A stretch of 64,000 nt of DNA from Ornithinibacillus caprae (GCF_009728145.1 NZ_WOCA01000010.1:1-64000), one strand, 5' to 3'. Positions 18,136 to 27,037 are shown, counted from the stretch's first letter. Notes: a model not told the origin generated them from the letters alone. Translations and numbers: made by a program.

Positions 18136-18891
18136 ATGGGACAAATGAAGCTAGAATCAAAAGTTTTATCGATATTAAAAGACAAAATCCAATCCATTCA
18201 AACAACGGATGGTGCAATATATTTAGTGGGGCCAGTTAAGCTTCCAGTTAATTTATACGGGGAAACAGTAGAATTCAATTGGTATTGTTGGTTAAATTGT
18301 GAGACCGTTACCGATGATTATCAGCAAATTATCGATAATTTATCATCCAAAAACTTAGCTGAAAATCAACAATCTAGTGTACTCGTTTACGGGGATTTCG
18401 AAAATAGTGATGATGCATTAATTCGCATGCATTCAATTTGTCATACAGGAGATATCTTTGGGAGTAAACGATGTGACTGTGGTTTTCAATTAAAAGAATC
18501 GATGAAAAAGGTTAAGGAGCATGGAGCGGGGGCGATTTTTTACTTAGCAAATCATGAAGGCAGGGGTATTGGTTTATTCTCAAAAGCTATGGCGTATGTT
18601 CTACAGGAAAATGGCTACGACACAGTAGAAGCAAATGAAAATCTAGGCTTTGTGAATGACTCTAGAAACTATGATGATGCAATAAGAGTACTTCAAAGAC
18701 TTCGTTCTAAGCCAGTAACCTTGATTACAAATAACCCATTAAAATTAGAGGCATTACAAAATGCAGGGTTACCTGTATCAGGTAGAGTTCCACTATGGGG
18801 CGATATCTCCGAATACAATGAAAAATATCTACAAACTAAAATAACAAAGTCTGGTCACCTTGAAGAGGAGAGGACTTGCTCCAATGACTAG
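18136..18891 (+). CDS. ribA: GTP cyclohydrolase II, stand-alone
   Basis: 251 residues. GTP cyclohydrolase II opens the guanine ring of GTP in the first step of riboflavin synthesis. The zinc ligands are visible in SICHTGDIFGSKRCDCG, the catalytic and GTP-binding loops in NHEGRGIGL and ITNNPLKLEAL. The usual Bacillus RibAB also carries DHBP synthase; that domain is absent. The first 75 residues are an N-terminal extension without a motif I recognise. AAAGGAG precedes the ATG. It overlaps ribD by 8 nt. Confidence 0.85.
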   Translation: MGQMKLESKVLSILKDKIQSIQTTDGAIYLVGPVKLPVNLYGETVEFNWYCWLNCETVTDDYQQIIDNLSSKNLAENQQSSVLVYGDFENSDDALIRMHSICHTGDIFGSKRCDCGFQLKESMKKVKEHGAGAIFYLANHEGRGIGLFSKAMAYVLQENGYDTVEANENLGFVNDSRNYDDAIRVLQRLRSKPVTLITNNPLKLEALQNAGLPVSGRVPLWGDISEYNEKYLQTKITKSGHLEEERTCSND

Positions 18892-19987
18892 CCATGAATT
18901 TTATATGGATTTGGCTATACAAAACGCTAAAGCAACAAAAGGTCAAACAGATCCAAATCCATTAGTTGGATCTGTTATTGTTAACGATAATCGTATTGTA
19001 GGGATAGGTACACATTTAAAAGCTGGAGAACCTCATGCTGAAATCCACGCACTACGAATGGCCAAAGAGCAAGCAAAAGGCGGTACCATTTATGTGACAC
19101 TAGAGCCTTGTTCTCACCATGGTAGAACAGGTCCATGTGCTGAAGCTATTGTAGAAGCCGGTTTGAAGAAAGTCGTCATTGCTACGCTAGATCCAAATCC
19201 AATAGTAGCTGGTAATGGCGTCAAAATCTTAGAGAACGCCGGAATTGAAGTAGAAGTGGGGATAGGTGAAGAAGAATCTAAACATATGAATGAAGTCTTC
19301 AACAAGTTTATTGTTGAGAAGAAGCCTTTTGTCACGATGAAGGCCGGAACAACTTTAGACGGAAAAGTTGCCACCCGTACACGAAATAGCAAATGGATCA
19401 CTTCAGAGGAATCTCGGTTGGATGTTCATCAGTTAAGAAGTGAAAACATGGCTATTCTAGTAGGGATTAATACAGTAATAGAGGATGACCCTTCGTTGAC
19501 ATCACGAATACCTAATGGTCGTAATCCAATTCGAGTGGTTTTAGACTCAAAATTAAGAATTCCATTGGATGCTAAAGTGGTGACAGATCAAGAAGCAGAA
19601 ACATGGATATTTACTAGCCAACAGCATGATTCAGATAAAAAACGGGCACTTGTTGATGCAGGTGTTTCGGTATTTGTAACAAACCGAGCTTCAACTGTGG
19701 ATCCCAACGAAGTAGTAACGATCCTTGGCGAAAAATTAGTATCATCTGTTTTCATTGAAGGTGGCGGAAATATCCATGCATCATTTTTAGAAAATAAACT
19801 TGTTGATAAAGTTGTCTTATATTTCGCGCCAAAATTGATCGGCGGAAAAGATGCACCAACATTCTTAGAAGGAACAGGTTTCGAGCTCATGAAAGAAGCT
19901 GTCGAATTAAGAGATACAGATATTGTGCGGATTGGAAGCGACTTTAAATTTATTGGGTATCCCATATATAAACTTGATACAGAGTAA
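18884..19987 (+). CDS. ribD: Bifunctional deaminase/reductase RibD
   Basis: 367 residues from the ATG at 18884, 10 nt after GAGGAGAGG. The N-terminal deaminase has the zinc motif HAEIHAL and PCSHHGRTGPC; the C-terminal reductase has TLDGKVAT, GINTVIEDDPSLTSR and EGGGNIHASF. The enzyme deaminates and then reduces the pyrimidine made by GTP cyclohydrolase II to the ribityl compound. Full length for the family. ribE and ribH are not adjacent, unlike the B. subtilis rib operon. Confidence 0.9.
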   Translation: MTSHEFYMDLAIQNAKATKGQTDPNPLVGSVIVNDNRIVGIGTHLKAGEPHAEIHALRMAKEQAKGGTIYVTLEPCSHHGRTGPCAEAIVEAGLKKVVIATLDPNPIVAGNGVKILENAGIEVEVGIGEEESKHMNEVFNKFIVEKKPFVTMKAGTTLDGKVATRTRNSKWITSEESRLDVHQLRSENMAILVGINTVIEDDPSLTSRIPNGRNPIRVVLDSKLRIPLDAKVVTDQEAETWIFTSQQHDSDKKRALVDAGVSVFVTNRASTVDPNEVVTILGEKLVSSVFIEGGGNIHASFLENKLVDKVVLYFAPKLIGGKDAPTFLEGTGFELMKEAVELRDTDIVRIGSDFKFIGYPIYKLDTE

Positions 19988-20041
19988 AAATTGCGGATAC
20001 GAATGGATACGATCATTCTACACATACAATAGAGGGATAAT

Positions 20042-20602
20042 ATGAAATTTGGTTTTGATATTGATGATACATTAATTAACTTAAGAGAGCATGCTTTTAA
20101 TCTATATAAAAGGAAGCTCAATCAACAGCTATCACGTGATGATTTTCTAGCGATTAAACGAGTAGAGATTCATGAACCATTTGGGTTATCTGACGTAGAA
20201 GGAAAGGAAATGTGGGATAGCTCTTTAGAAGAAATTTACTATACGGATTGCCCTCCTTTTCCCGATGCTGTTGAAACACTGCGTAAACTTCAACGAGACA
20301 GGCATGAAATATACTATATTACCGCACGGCCAAAGGAGCATGGAGAACGTACGAAAGAATGGATGAAGCAACAAGGATTTCCTATTCAAAATGATTACTT
20401 CTTTTATGGAATGAAGGATGATGAAAAGATTCATATCATTCAAGACCTTAAACTAGATTATTATGTAGACGATAAACCTGCTGTATTAGAGACATTATCA
20501 GAAACAGATGTAAAATTATTCGTAAAGGATCAGTCCTATAATCAGGAGCTAGAATTACCTCGAATTGTTGATTGGGCAAATTTTATGAACGTTTTAAAGT
20601 AA
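20042..20602 (+). CDS. HAD phosphatase, NT5C/YqfW type
   Basis: 186 residues with HAD motifs DIDDTL at the N-terminus (nucleophile and acid), YITARP and the metal-binding YYVDDKP. The class resembles NT5C-type 5'-nucleotidases and B. subtilis YqfW. It follows ribD by 54 nt with AGAGGGA before the ATG and ends at the shared terminator. The riboflavin pathway needs a phosphatase exactly after RibD, so that role is an attractive inference; a house-cleaning nucleotidase is the alternative. Confidence 0.75.
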   Translation: MKFGFDIDDTLINLREHAFNLYKRKLNQQLSRDDFLAIKRVEIHEPFGLSDVEGKEMWDSSLEEIYYTDCPPFPDAVETLRKLQRDRHEIYYITARPKEHGERTKEWMKQQGFPIQNDYFFYGMKDDEKIHIIQDLKLDYYVDDKPAVLETLSETDVKLFVKDQSYNQELELPRIVDWANFMNVLK

Positions 20603-20611
20603 GTATAAAAG

Positions 20612-20645
20612 AAGGACGTTCCGACTAAGATAGCGGAACGTCCTT
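20612..20645 (+). terminator. Terminator of the ribA-ribD-HAD unit
   Basis: AAGGACGTTCCG at 20612-20623 pairs perfectly with 20634-20645; TTTT ends the right arm. Confidence 0.85.
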
Positions 20646-20667
20646 TTGGTGTATTTAGGATAAAGTT

Positions 20668-20790
20668 GACTCAGCATTTATCGGGGATAATTCAGCATTT
20701 TATCGATTAATTCAGTACTTCTCGGCCATAATTCAGCATTTTATCCATTAATTCAGTACTTCTCGGCCATAATTCAGCATTTTATCCATT
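20668..20790. repeat. Alternating 20/21-bp tandem repeats
   Basis: Two unit types alternate: A (20 bp, AATTCAGCATTTTATCCATT or CGATT variant) at 20689, 20730 and 20771, and B (21 bp, beginning AATTCAGTACTTCTCGG) at 20709 and 20750. A degenerate A-like unit starts at 20668. The A+B period is 41 bp. The array lies between converging genes. Confidence 0.9.
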
Positions 20791-20823
20791 ACATAAACCG
20801 TTGTTTTATTAAGCGCTCTAAAA

Positions 20824-23127
20824 CTAACGAGATATTACTTCATATTTATCCTTAGGAACTTCATCTATAAATTGGCAGGCACTACCAGTAACCACCATAG
20901 CCAACTCGTGCATCGCACGTGTGCATGCAGTATAAAAAAGTGTTCGATCTGATTCCACATAACCTTGAGCAGAGGCATCTGGAATAATTACCGCGTCGAA
21001 TTCAATACCTTTTGCTAAATAGACTGGTAGTATCAATAATCCCTTTTGAAATGTATACGTTTCTTCATGAATAATGCTGATCGGAAGCATATCCTTTAAT
21101 TGTTCATAAAGCTTATTAGTTTCACTCATTGTCTTGCATATTATTGCGATCGTTTCATTGCCTTTTTCCTGAAGTTCAGTAACTTGATTCACTAATGTTT
21201 CCACTATATCTTTTCCATTTAAAGATTGAACAATTTTCGGTAATTCGCCTTCTCGTTCAAATGGTTCGATGACCTCTTCTCCAGGAGCAAAATAACTTGT
21301 AAATTCAACAATTTGCTTTGTGGAGCGATAGCTTTTATTCAATGTAATTCGCTCATGATTCCCTTCCACTTCCTCTGGTATAAGCGGATTTTCTTTCGTT
21401 ACTTGAGTATAAATTGCTTGATTAATATCACCTAGTAAAGTCATTCTTGTATACGGAAACACTCTTTTAATAAATGCATATTGGAAAGCAGAATAATCCT
21501 GAGCCTCATCTATAAATAAATGCCTTACAGAACGGTCCAAATTATCCCCAAGTATCCTTTCTTGAAAGTATACATACGGAGTAGCATCCTCCCACGTTAG
21601 AAATCTTTTTTTCAGATATGAAGCTGTTTGTTTAGCGATTGCGGTCCAGCTTGGCGGTGTATTTCCTTTTGACTCCCACTCCAAAAAGAACCTATAGAAT
21701 GTTGCAAGAACGTTAACATACTCTAAATTTCTGATCTGTTTTTTAATACGAGAGAAAAATCGTCTCACAATCTCTTTACGTAGTATCTCCTCTTCCATAC
21801 TTACATCATTTTCAAATTCATTATCCTTATAATATGCTTTTAAATATTCTTCTTTATCTAGTAATTCTACTTGCTCCATCACCCAGTCCTGATCAATCTC
21901 TGTCTTTTGATGTTCACGTATTTTCTCCAATAACCACTTCGTTACAAGTTCAATCTTATTTGGTATCGCAATTTCTTTATCCAAAGAATAAAAGTAATTC
22001 GCAATCTCTTCTTTAGAAATTAAAATCCGCTTCTGAAATGTAATATTTTTAAAACGAATCCCACCGTTTTCTAGGCTAGAAATATACTCATCTATAAGTT
22101 CCATATACTCCTGACTTGATTTATAATCCATACCTAATAACCGAATTCTATAGTCTTCATCATCCTTTTTCGTTAACACATATTCCATCTGTTCAAAAGG
22201 CGATTCAATGGTAACAGAGTCTATGGTTCGTTCCCTTAAATAGTCTAAAAACGTAGTTTGCCTTACATTGGTTTCACCCAACTCAGGAAGTACATTTGCT
22301 ATATAGCTTGAGAACAATGGATTCGGTGAAAACATGACGACATTTTCAGCATGTAACTCCTCACGGTATCGATACATTAAGTAAGCAATTCGTTGCAGTG
22401 CAGCAGAGGTTTTTCCACTTCCTGCCACTCCTTGAACAATCAATAAATTGCTCCGTTCGTTCCGTATGATTCTATTTTGCTCCTTTTGTATGGTAGCAAC
22501 AATATTTTTCATAGTAGAACTAGCATTGTTTCCAAGAGCTTGTTGTAATAGCTCATCACCGATGGTTACACCGGTATCAAACATACCTTTAATTAAGCCA
22601 TGACGAATAATAAACTGTCTCTTCAACGTAATTTCACCAGTTATTTTTCCATCTATTATTTCATATGCAGCTTTACCAGGAGAATAGTCATAATATAAGC
22701 TAGAGATAGGAGCTCTCCAGTCGTAAACTAGAAAATCTTCCTCATCACGATCCATCAAGGACGCAATTCCAATATAGATTGGTTCCGCTTCCTTTTCACC
22801 ACTTTCGACAAAATCAATTCGTCCGAAATATGGTGATTCTTTTAACCGTTTTAATATTTTTAGCTGTTCATCAATTTTTCCATGACTTCGTTCTCTTTGG
22901 GATAACAGTTCTGCTTGTTGCTTCAGACTTGCCTCCGTTTCAATGATATCGTCTGGTTCGTCTAAATTTACCTTTACATCGTCCCAAAACGTCTTTCGTA
23001 AATCAATGACATCATCTTTTATGCCCTTTGCCTTTGCATGCAATTGCTGTGCTTTCTGGTTGATTTCATGGATCACATTATCCACGCGTTGTTGTTCTGC
23101 AGCACGATTATTAGCTTTATTACTCAT
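20824..23127 (-). CDS. helD: RNA polymerase recycling motor HelD
   Basis: 767 residues. HelD binds RNA polymerase and uses ATP to release it from stalled or finished complexes. The N-terminal 90 residues are helical (coiled-coil arm), then come Walker A VQGVAGSGKTSAAL, Walker B HLFIDEAQDYS, and the SF1A motifs GDINQAIYTQ, LNKSYRST and a C-terminal YTACTRAMHEL. YDWRAPISSLYYD before the helicase core is typical of HelD. It is monocistronic, with a strong promoter on the opposite strand in its upstream region. Confidence 0.9.
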   Translation of the reverse strand: MSNKANNRAAEQQRVDNVIHEINQKAQQLHAKAKGIKDDVIDLRKTFWDDVKVNLDEPDDIIETEASLKQQAELLSQRERSHGKIDEQLKILKRLKESPYFGRIDFVESGEKEAEPIYIGIASLMDRDEEDFLVYDWRAPISSLYYDYSPGKAAYEIIDGKITGEITLKRQFIIRHGLIKGMFDTGVTIGDELLQQALGNNASSTMKNIVATIQKEQNRIIRNERSNLLIVQGVAGSGKTSAALQRIAYLMYRYREELHAENVVMFSPNPLFSSYIANVLPELGETNVRQTTFLDYLRERTIDSVTIESPFEQMEYVLTKKDDEDYRIRLLGMDYKSSQEYMELIDEYISSLENGGIRFKNITFQKRILISKEEIANYFYSLDKEIAIPNKIELVTKWLLEKIREHQKTEIDQDWVMEQVELLDKEEYLKAYYKDNEFENDVSMEEEILRKEIVRRFFSRIKKQIRNLEYVNVLATFYRFFLEWESKGNTPPSWTAIAKQTASYLKKRFLTWEDATPYVYFQERILGDNLDRSVRHLFIDEAQDYSAFQYAFIKRVFPYTRMTLLGDINQAIYTQVTKENPLIPEEVEGNHERITLNKSYRSTKQIVEFTSYFAPGEEVIEPFEREGELPKIVQSLNGKDIVETLVNQVTELQEKGNETIAIICKTMSETNKLYEQLKDMLPISIIHEETYTFQKGLLILPVYLAKGIEFDAVIIPDASAQGYVESDRTLFYTACTRAMHELAMVVTGSACQFIDEVPKDKYEVISR

Positions 23128-23155
23128 CCGATCAACCCCATTCTAATCTTTATTG

Positions 23156-23184
23156 TTGACTTTGTTAATCCAGGATGCTATAAT
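23156..23184 (+). promoter_or_regulatory. Near-consensus promoter with no gene directly behind it
   Basis: TTGACT at 23156-23161, a 17-nt spacer and TATAAT at 23179-23184 point rightward, away from helD. The next gene starts 430 nt on. See the finding on a possible small RNA. Confidence 0.7.
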
Positions 23185-23617
23185 ATAATTGGATAGTTAT
23201 ATTATAGTTTAATTATTCTTCGTAACTTATTTATAATACCATTATTATGTAAACATTTCAACTCGGTTTATTTTAGTATATATTTATTACCATTATTTAT
23301 TAAAACGTGAAAGAAGGGTGGCTTTAGCTTCCCTTCTTTCTTCATTTTTATCCCGCATATGATAAGTAGTAAACTCCATTATTTTAATATTCAACTAATA
23401 CGTAGCTCATATACTGATGAATAGGAATCATAGATACCGCATATACGTTTTGATAAGGTCGTATAAAACATGATTGTACTTCGAACTTTGCAAGATGTTA
23501 AAAAGGATTTACAATACTATTAAAGATCCTCGCTATAGCACGCTATAATAGTAGTGAGGTTTTATTTTTTCTATCGTTCTACTTTCAAAGTAACAACAAA
23601 TAAAGGACGTGTAACTA
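23185..23617 (+). other. Gene-free region; possible untranslated RNA
   Basis: No open frame of note. GAAAGAAGGG at 23309-23318 pairs perfectly with 23331-23340 and a T-rich tail follows. A second weaker hairpin (CCTCGCTAT to GTGAGG, about 23528-23558) ends in a T-run near 23572. Either could terminate a transcript from the promoter at 23156. Confidence 0.4.
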
Positions 23618-24511
23618 TTGAAATACAATGCAAATCTTGTGTTAGAAGGTGGTGGAATGAGAGGGGCATATACAGCCGGGGTACTTGACTTCTTTCATGA
23701 TCAGGGAATTGAATTTCCGCTTGTAACTTCGACCTCTTCTGCAGCATTAGTTGGTAGTTCCTATATTGCAAAACAGCGTGGAAGAAATTACAAGATTCTT
23801 GAACAAATTTGGAAAAATAGTCAATCCATATCCTTTCTACGTATGCTTCAACATAAGGAATTATTTAGTATGGACTTTATATTCAATACATTATCAAATG
23901 ACTCATTCCCAATTGACTTCGACACATTATCAAAAACCCCAACCAAGTTCGTTATAGGAACTACTGATATGAATACCGGGAAGCCTTTTTATTTTGATCA
24001 TTATGAAACAAAATCTGATTTATTAAATCTTATTCGCGCCTCTTGTTCATTACCTGTTCTTGCCCCAAGTGTAAGTTATAAAAATAAAGAATTAATGGAC
24101 GGAGGTATCTCAGATGCTATCCCAATCAATCCTTCAATAGCTAGTGGTACACCAAAACATGTTGTTGTTCTTACCAGGAATCAAGGGTATGTCAAAAAAC
24201 CAAGTAACCTTCATTGGTTATTTAAGCGTGTTTTTAAAGACTATCCAAATTTCATAAATCTACTTAAGACAAGGCACAATCTCTATAACCAAACGATGCA
24301 AATGTTACTAAAAATGGAACAACAGGGAGAAGTATTTATCATACAACCACAAAAGCCTTTAAAGGCAAGTAGAATTGAAAGGAACAAGGACAAATTACGA
24401 TTGCTATACATGCAAGGATATGAAGAGGCAGAAAATAAATTAAAAGATTTACAGCGTTTTTTAAAGAATTCAGACCAAAGCTATTATTTTCAAGACAATA
24501 TCTCTTCATGA
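23618..24511 (+). CDS. Patatin-like phospholipase family protein
   Basis: 297 residues from a TTG at 23618 with AAAGGA 10 nt upstream. The oxyanion-hole motif LEGGGMRGAYTAG is intact and the catalytic aspartate motif MDGGISDAIPI is present. The nucleophile elbow, normally GxSxG, reads STSSA: the serine is in place but both glycines are replaced. Homologues resemble E. coli YjjU-type proteins. Lipid acyl hydrolysis is the family activity; the altered elbow makes activity uncertain. Its own terminator follows. Confidence 0.75.
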   Translation: MKYNANLVLEGGGMRGAYTAGVLDFFHDQGIEFPLVTSTSSAALVGSSYIAKQRGRNYKILEQIWKNSQSISFLRMLQHKELFSMDFIFNTLSNDSFPIDFDTLSKTPTKFVIGTTDMNTGKPFYFDHYETKSDLLNLIRASCSLPVLAPSVSYKNKELMDGGISDAIPINPSIASGTPKHVVVLTRNQGYVKKPSNLHWLFKRVFKDYPNFINLLKTRHNLYNQTMQMLLKMEQQGEVFIIQPQKPLKASRIERNKDKLRLLYMQGYEEAENKLKDLQRFLKNSDQSYYFQDNISS

Positions 24512-24514
24512 AAA

Positions 24515-24539
24515 AACCTCACCAATTTGTGGTGAGGTT
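24515..24539. terminator. Terminator after the patatin-like gene
   Basis: AACCTCACCA at 24515-24524 pairs perfectly with TGGTGAGGTT at 24530-24539, between converging genes. Confidence 0.8.
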
Positions 24540-24546
24540 TAATATA

Positions 24547-25113
24547 TTATCCTCTAACAGTTTGTAGAGCGCGACTCCATGAAATCACTTGATCAAGCAT
24601 TTCATTAGCGTTATTCTCATGGTAGTCAGCTGGTTTGAATTCTGTAAAGTTTTCAAAATCAGACATTAATGAGAATGTAACAGCAGTACGAACGTCAGCA
24701 ACTTGTAACTCACCAAGAATTAAACGTAAGTTTTCATGTGCACGTGTACCACCTAAGCTACCATACCCAACAAAACCAGCAGCTTTGTTATGAACCTCTG
24801 CTTTTAGGTAATCTGTAGCGTTTTTGAACGCTCCACCTACTGCATGATTATATTCTGGTACAACGAAAATATAGCCATCAAACGAAGCAATTTTTTCAGA
24901 CCAGCCTTTAATAGCTGCTTCTGCCTCTAGTTTTTGTGATTCAGGCACTTCTGCACCTAACATCGGTAAATTATAGTTAGCTAGATCCACTAATTCATAT
25001 TCTACATTTTCATCATTACGTTTTGTAGCAAAATCATAGATCCAGTTAGATACAGCTTCTCCGTTACGTCCTTGACGTACACTCCCTAATACAATACCTA
25101 TTTTTAGCATCAT
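24547..25113 (-). CDS. NAD(P)H-dependent FMN reductase
   Basis: 188 residues of flavodoxin-like fold: the phosphate loop GSVRQGRNGEAVSNWI binds FMN, and VPEYNHAVGGAFKNATDYL is the conserved second flavin segment of the FMN_red family. AGGAGG lies 7 nt before the ATG. Such enzymes reduce quinones, azo compounds or free flavin. The MarR gene sits 162 nt upstream on the same strand and carries an MhqR-like operator, which suggests a role in quinone or electrophile stress. Confidence 0.85.
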   Translation of the reverse strand: MMLKIGIVLGSVRQGRNGEAVSNWIYDFATKRNDENVEYELVDLANYNLPMLGAEVPESQKLEAEAAIKGWSEKIASFDGYIFVVPEYNHAVGGAFKNATDYLKAEVHNKAAGFVGYGSLGGTRAHENLRLILGELQVADVRTAVTFSLMSDFENFTEFKPADYHENNANEMLDQVISWSRALQTVRG

Positions 25114-25275
25114 TTAACTCCTCCTAGTTGTATGAAATATTTTGGCGGGAAACTCCAATTCCCATATAAAAAATGGACATAATCCAATTTAAAACAAATT
25201 ATTTTGAAATCAAATATCACGAAATAGAGATAATTATTATAGAACACGAAAGACAGGATAAAAAATGGTATTTTT

Positions 25276-25728
25276 CTATAAACCTTGTGCATAAAGCCCT
25301 AGTTTCTTTAGATAACCTATAACTAGCTCTTTTTCTTCTGCTTCTAATCCACCCATAATTTCACGCATCGCTTCTTTATGTTTGGGAAAAATATCATCCA
25401 TTAGAGTTTCTCCCTTTTCTGAAATAGTTGCATACGTTACACGGCGATCACTTGGACATGCTCTTCTTTTTAGAAATTCTTTCTCTTCTAATTTATCAAC
25501 AACATACGTAATACTACTACTCGCTAATAATACTTTTTGTCCAATTATTTGGATGGGCTGATCACCTTTATGATATAACAGTTCAAGAACCGAAAACTCC
25601 GTTAAGTTAAGTCCGTGACTTTTAATATCCTTTACTACCTGTTTTTCTACAGATTGTAATGCACGAGTTAGAACAACAAATAACTTAACAGATAAATCAC
25701 TGTCTTTTTCCTTTTTAGCTGGGTTCAT
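25276..25728 (-). CDS. MarR family regulator, MhqR-like
   Basis: 150 residues from the ATG at 25728 behind GGAAGGG; a TTG at 25746 overlaps that site. The winged HTH shows LNLTEFSVLELLYHKGDQPIQIIG, SSSITYVVDKLEEKEFL and the wing SDRRVTYATISEKGE. The segment up to RRACPSDRRV fits the MhqR/HypR branch that represses quinone-detoxifying enzymes in Bacillus. A cysteine in the wing region (RRACPS) could be a redox sensor. An 18-bp palindrome upstream matches the MhqR operator type. The leader to the operator is about 200 nt, unusually long. Confidence 0.8.
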   Translation of the reverse strand: MNPAKKEKDSDLSVKLFVVLTRALQSVEKQVVKDIKSHGLNLTEFSVLELLYHKGDQPIQIIGQKVLLASSSITYVVDKLEEKEFLKRRACPSDRRVTYATISEKGETLMDDIFPKHKEAMREIMGGLEAEEKELVIGYLKKLGLYAQGL

Positions 25729-25924
25729 CTTCTTCAGCCCTTCCAATTATTTATCCCGCATGTTTACAAACAGTTGGTTCACCTTATGATTTGAGGTGAC
25801 TCATAAGGATAAGCGAGGATCAGCTTCCCGTATATGTCCAGTTCGTCTAGAATCCTTTTGGTCAAATCCTTACAGTGCTACTAATCAGTAGGGGGAATAG
25901 CCTCCACCGAATGGAGATTCACTT

Positions 25925-25942
25925 TATCTTGAATTCAAGATA
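25925..25942 (-). promoter_or_regulatory. 18-bp palindrome resembling an MhqR operator
   Basis: TATCTTGAATTCAAGATA is perfectly symmetric and matches the reported MhqR pattern (ATCT, central GAATTC, AGAT). A leftward -10 candidate TATACT lies next to it (25948-25953), so binding would block transcription of the MarR gene. Confidence 0.7.
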
Positions 25943-26089
25943 TTTTTAGTATAAGGCATGATTTATAGGAATGTCCAACTAGTTGCTTATATATTTCCGA
26001 CTTAATAGGTAAGGTTTAATTCTTTTTTTCTTATATGAATTGTTATATTCTATAGAAGGAATGAAAAATAACGTAAGGGGGTAACACCA

Positions 26090-26899
26090 ATGACATTGAA
26101 AAAAACTTTAACCCTCGCTGGTTCTGACTCTAGCGGCGGCGCAGGTATACAAGCAGATTTAAAAACATTTCAAGAACACGGTGTGTACGGGATGACCGCA
26201 TTAACTTCTATTGTGGCAATGGATCCAGAAAACAACTGGAACCATCATGTAGATCCAATAGATGTGGCTATAGTTGAAAGGCAATTGAATACGATTCTAT
26301 CCGTTGGAATTGATGCAATGAAAACGGGAATGCTTGGATCTGTGGACATTATTGAGCTTGGCGCTAAAAAAATTGACGAATATAACTTAGATAAATATGT
26401 ACTTGACCCTGTTATGGTGTGTAAAGGGGAAGATGAAGTATTACAACCGGAAAACACAGATGCGATGCGTGAATTTCTACTTCCACGTGCGATCATTACA
26501 ACACCTAACCTTTTTGAAGCTGGACAGCTTGCAAAAACCGGTCCAATTAAAACAGTAGAGGGAATGAAAGAAGCAGCTGAAAAAATACTTGAGCTTGGTG
26601 CTAAAAATGTAGTCATTAAGGGCGGAAAAGCGTTAGATCATGAAAAAGCAGTTGACCTATTCTATGATGGCACAGAATTTATTCTTTTAGAAAAAGAGAA
26701 AGTTGATACAACTTATAATCATGGTGCCGGATGTACCTTTGCCGCAGCTATCACTGCTAATTTAGCAAACGGGAAATCAGTGAAAGAATCAGTAGAAGCT
26801 GCAAAGGAATTCGTTACAGCAGCAATTTCTCATGGCTGGAAGCTAAATCAATATGTAGGACCAGTTATGCATGGTGCTTATAATCAGTTTAATAATTAA
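26090..26899 (+). CDS. pdxK: Pyridoxine/pyridoxal (HMP-type) kinase PdxK
   Basis: 269 residues of the ribokinase-like ThiD/PdxK family. LTLAGSDSSGGAGIQADLKTFQ binds substrate; VLDPVMVCKG and the C-terminal TTYNHGAGCTFAAAITA bind ATP and hold the catalytic Asp/Cys region. The VAMDPENNWNHHVDPID segment matches B. subtilis PdxK (once annotated ThiD) rather than ThiD proper. It phosphorylates B6 vitamers and possibly hydroxymethylpyrimidine. Single gene with its own terminator. Confidence 0.85.
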   Translation: MTLKKTLTLAGSDSSGGAGIQADLKTFQEHGVYGMTALTSIVAMDPENNWNHHVDPIDVAIVERQLNTILSVGIDAMKTGMLGSVDIIELGAKKIDEYNLDKYVLDPVMVCKGEDEVLQPENTDAMREFLLPRAIITTPNLFEAGQLAKTGPIKTVEGMKEAAEKILELGAKNVVIKGGKALDHEKAVDLFYDGTEFILLEKEKVDTTYNHGAGCTFAAAITANLANGKSVKESVEAAKEFVTAAISHGWKLNQYVGPVMHGAYNQFNN

Positions 26900-26916
26900 T
26901 AATAGTAGAACTAGGT

Positions 26917-26990
26917 ATTCGACAAGCCATTATAGTGTATGCCTTAGTTGTATTTATACAAACAGGGTAGGAAAGTTTAAACATTCCTAT
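26917..26990 (+). repeat. Dispersed repeat copy 1 (with 37789-37862)
   Basis: About 75 bp after pdxK share with 37789-37862 the pieces ATTCG.CAA, ATGCCTT.GTT and GG.TAGGAAAGTTTA in the same order. In both, the first part folds as a hairpin, and the differences partly keep pairing. Confidence 0.6.
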
Positions 26991-26996
26991 TGCTAA

Positions 26997-27037
26997 AAAA
27001 GATGGAGAACAGTTGTAGTAATTGTTCTCCATCTTTT
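26997..27037 (+). terminator. Terminator after pdxK
   Basis: AAAAGATGGAGAACA at 26997-27011 pairs with TGTTCTCCATCTTTT at 27023-27037, ending in a T-run. Confidence 0.85.

Noticed and set aside
19588-20121. Leftward frame of 177 codons
   Set aside because: It is antisense to ribD and the HAD gene start, both of which have clear motifs and signals.
20668-20790. CRISPR array
   Set aside because: The units follow each other directly with no unique spacers, and no cas genes are near.
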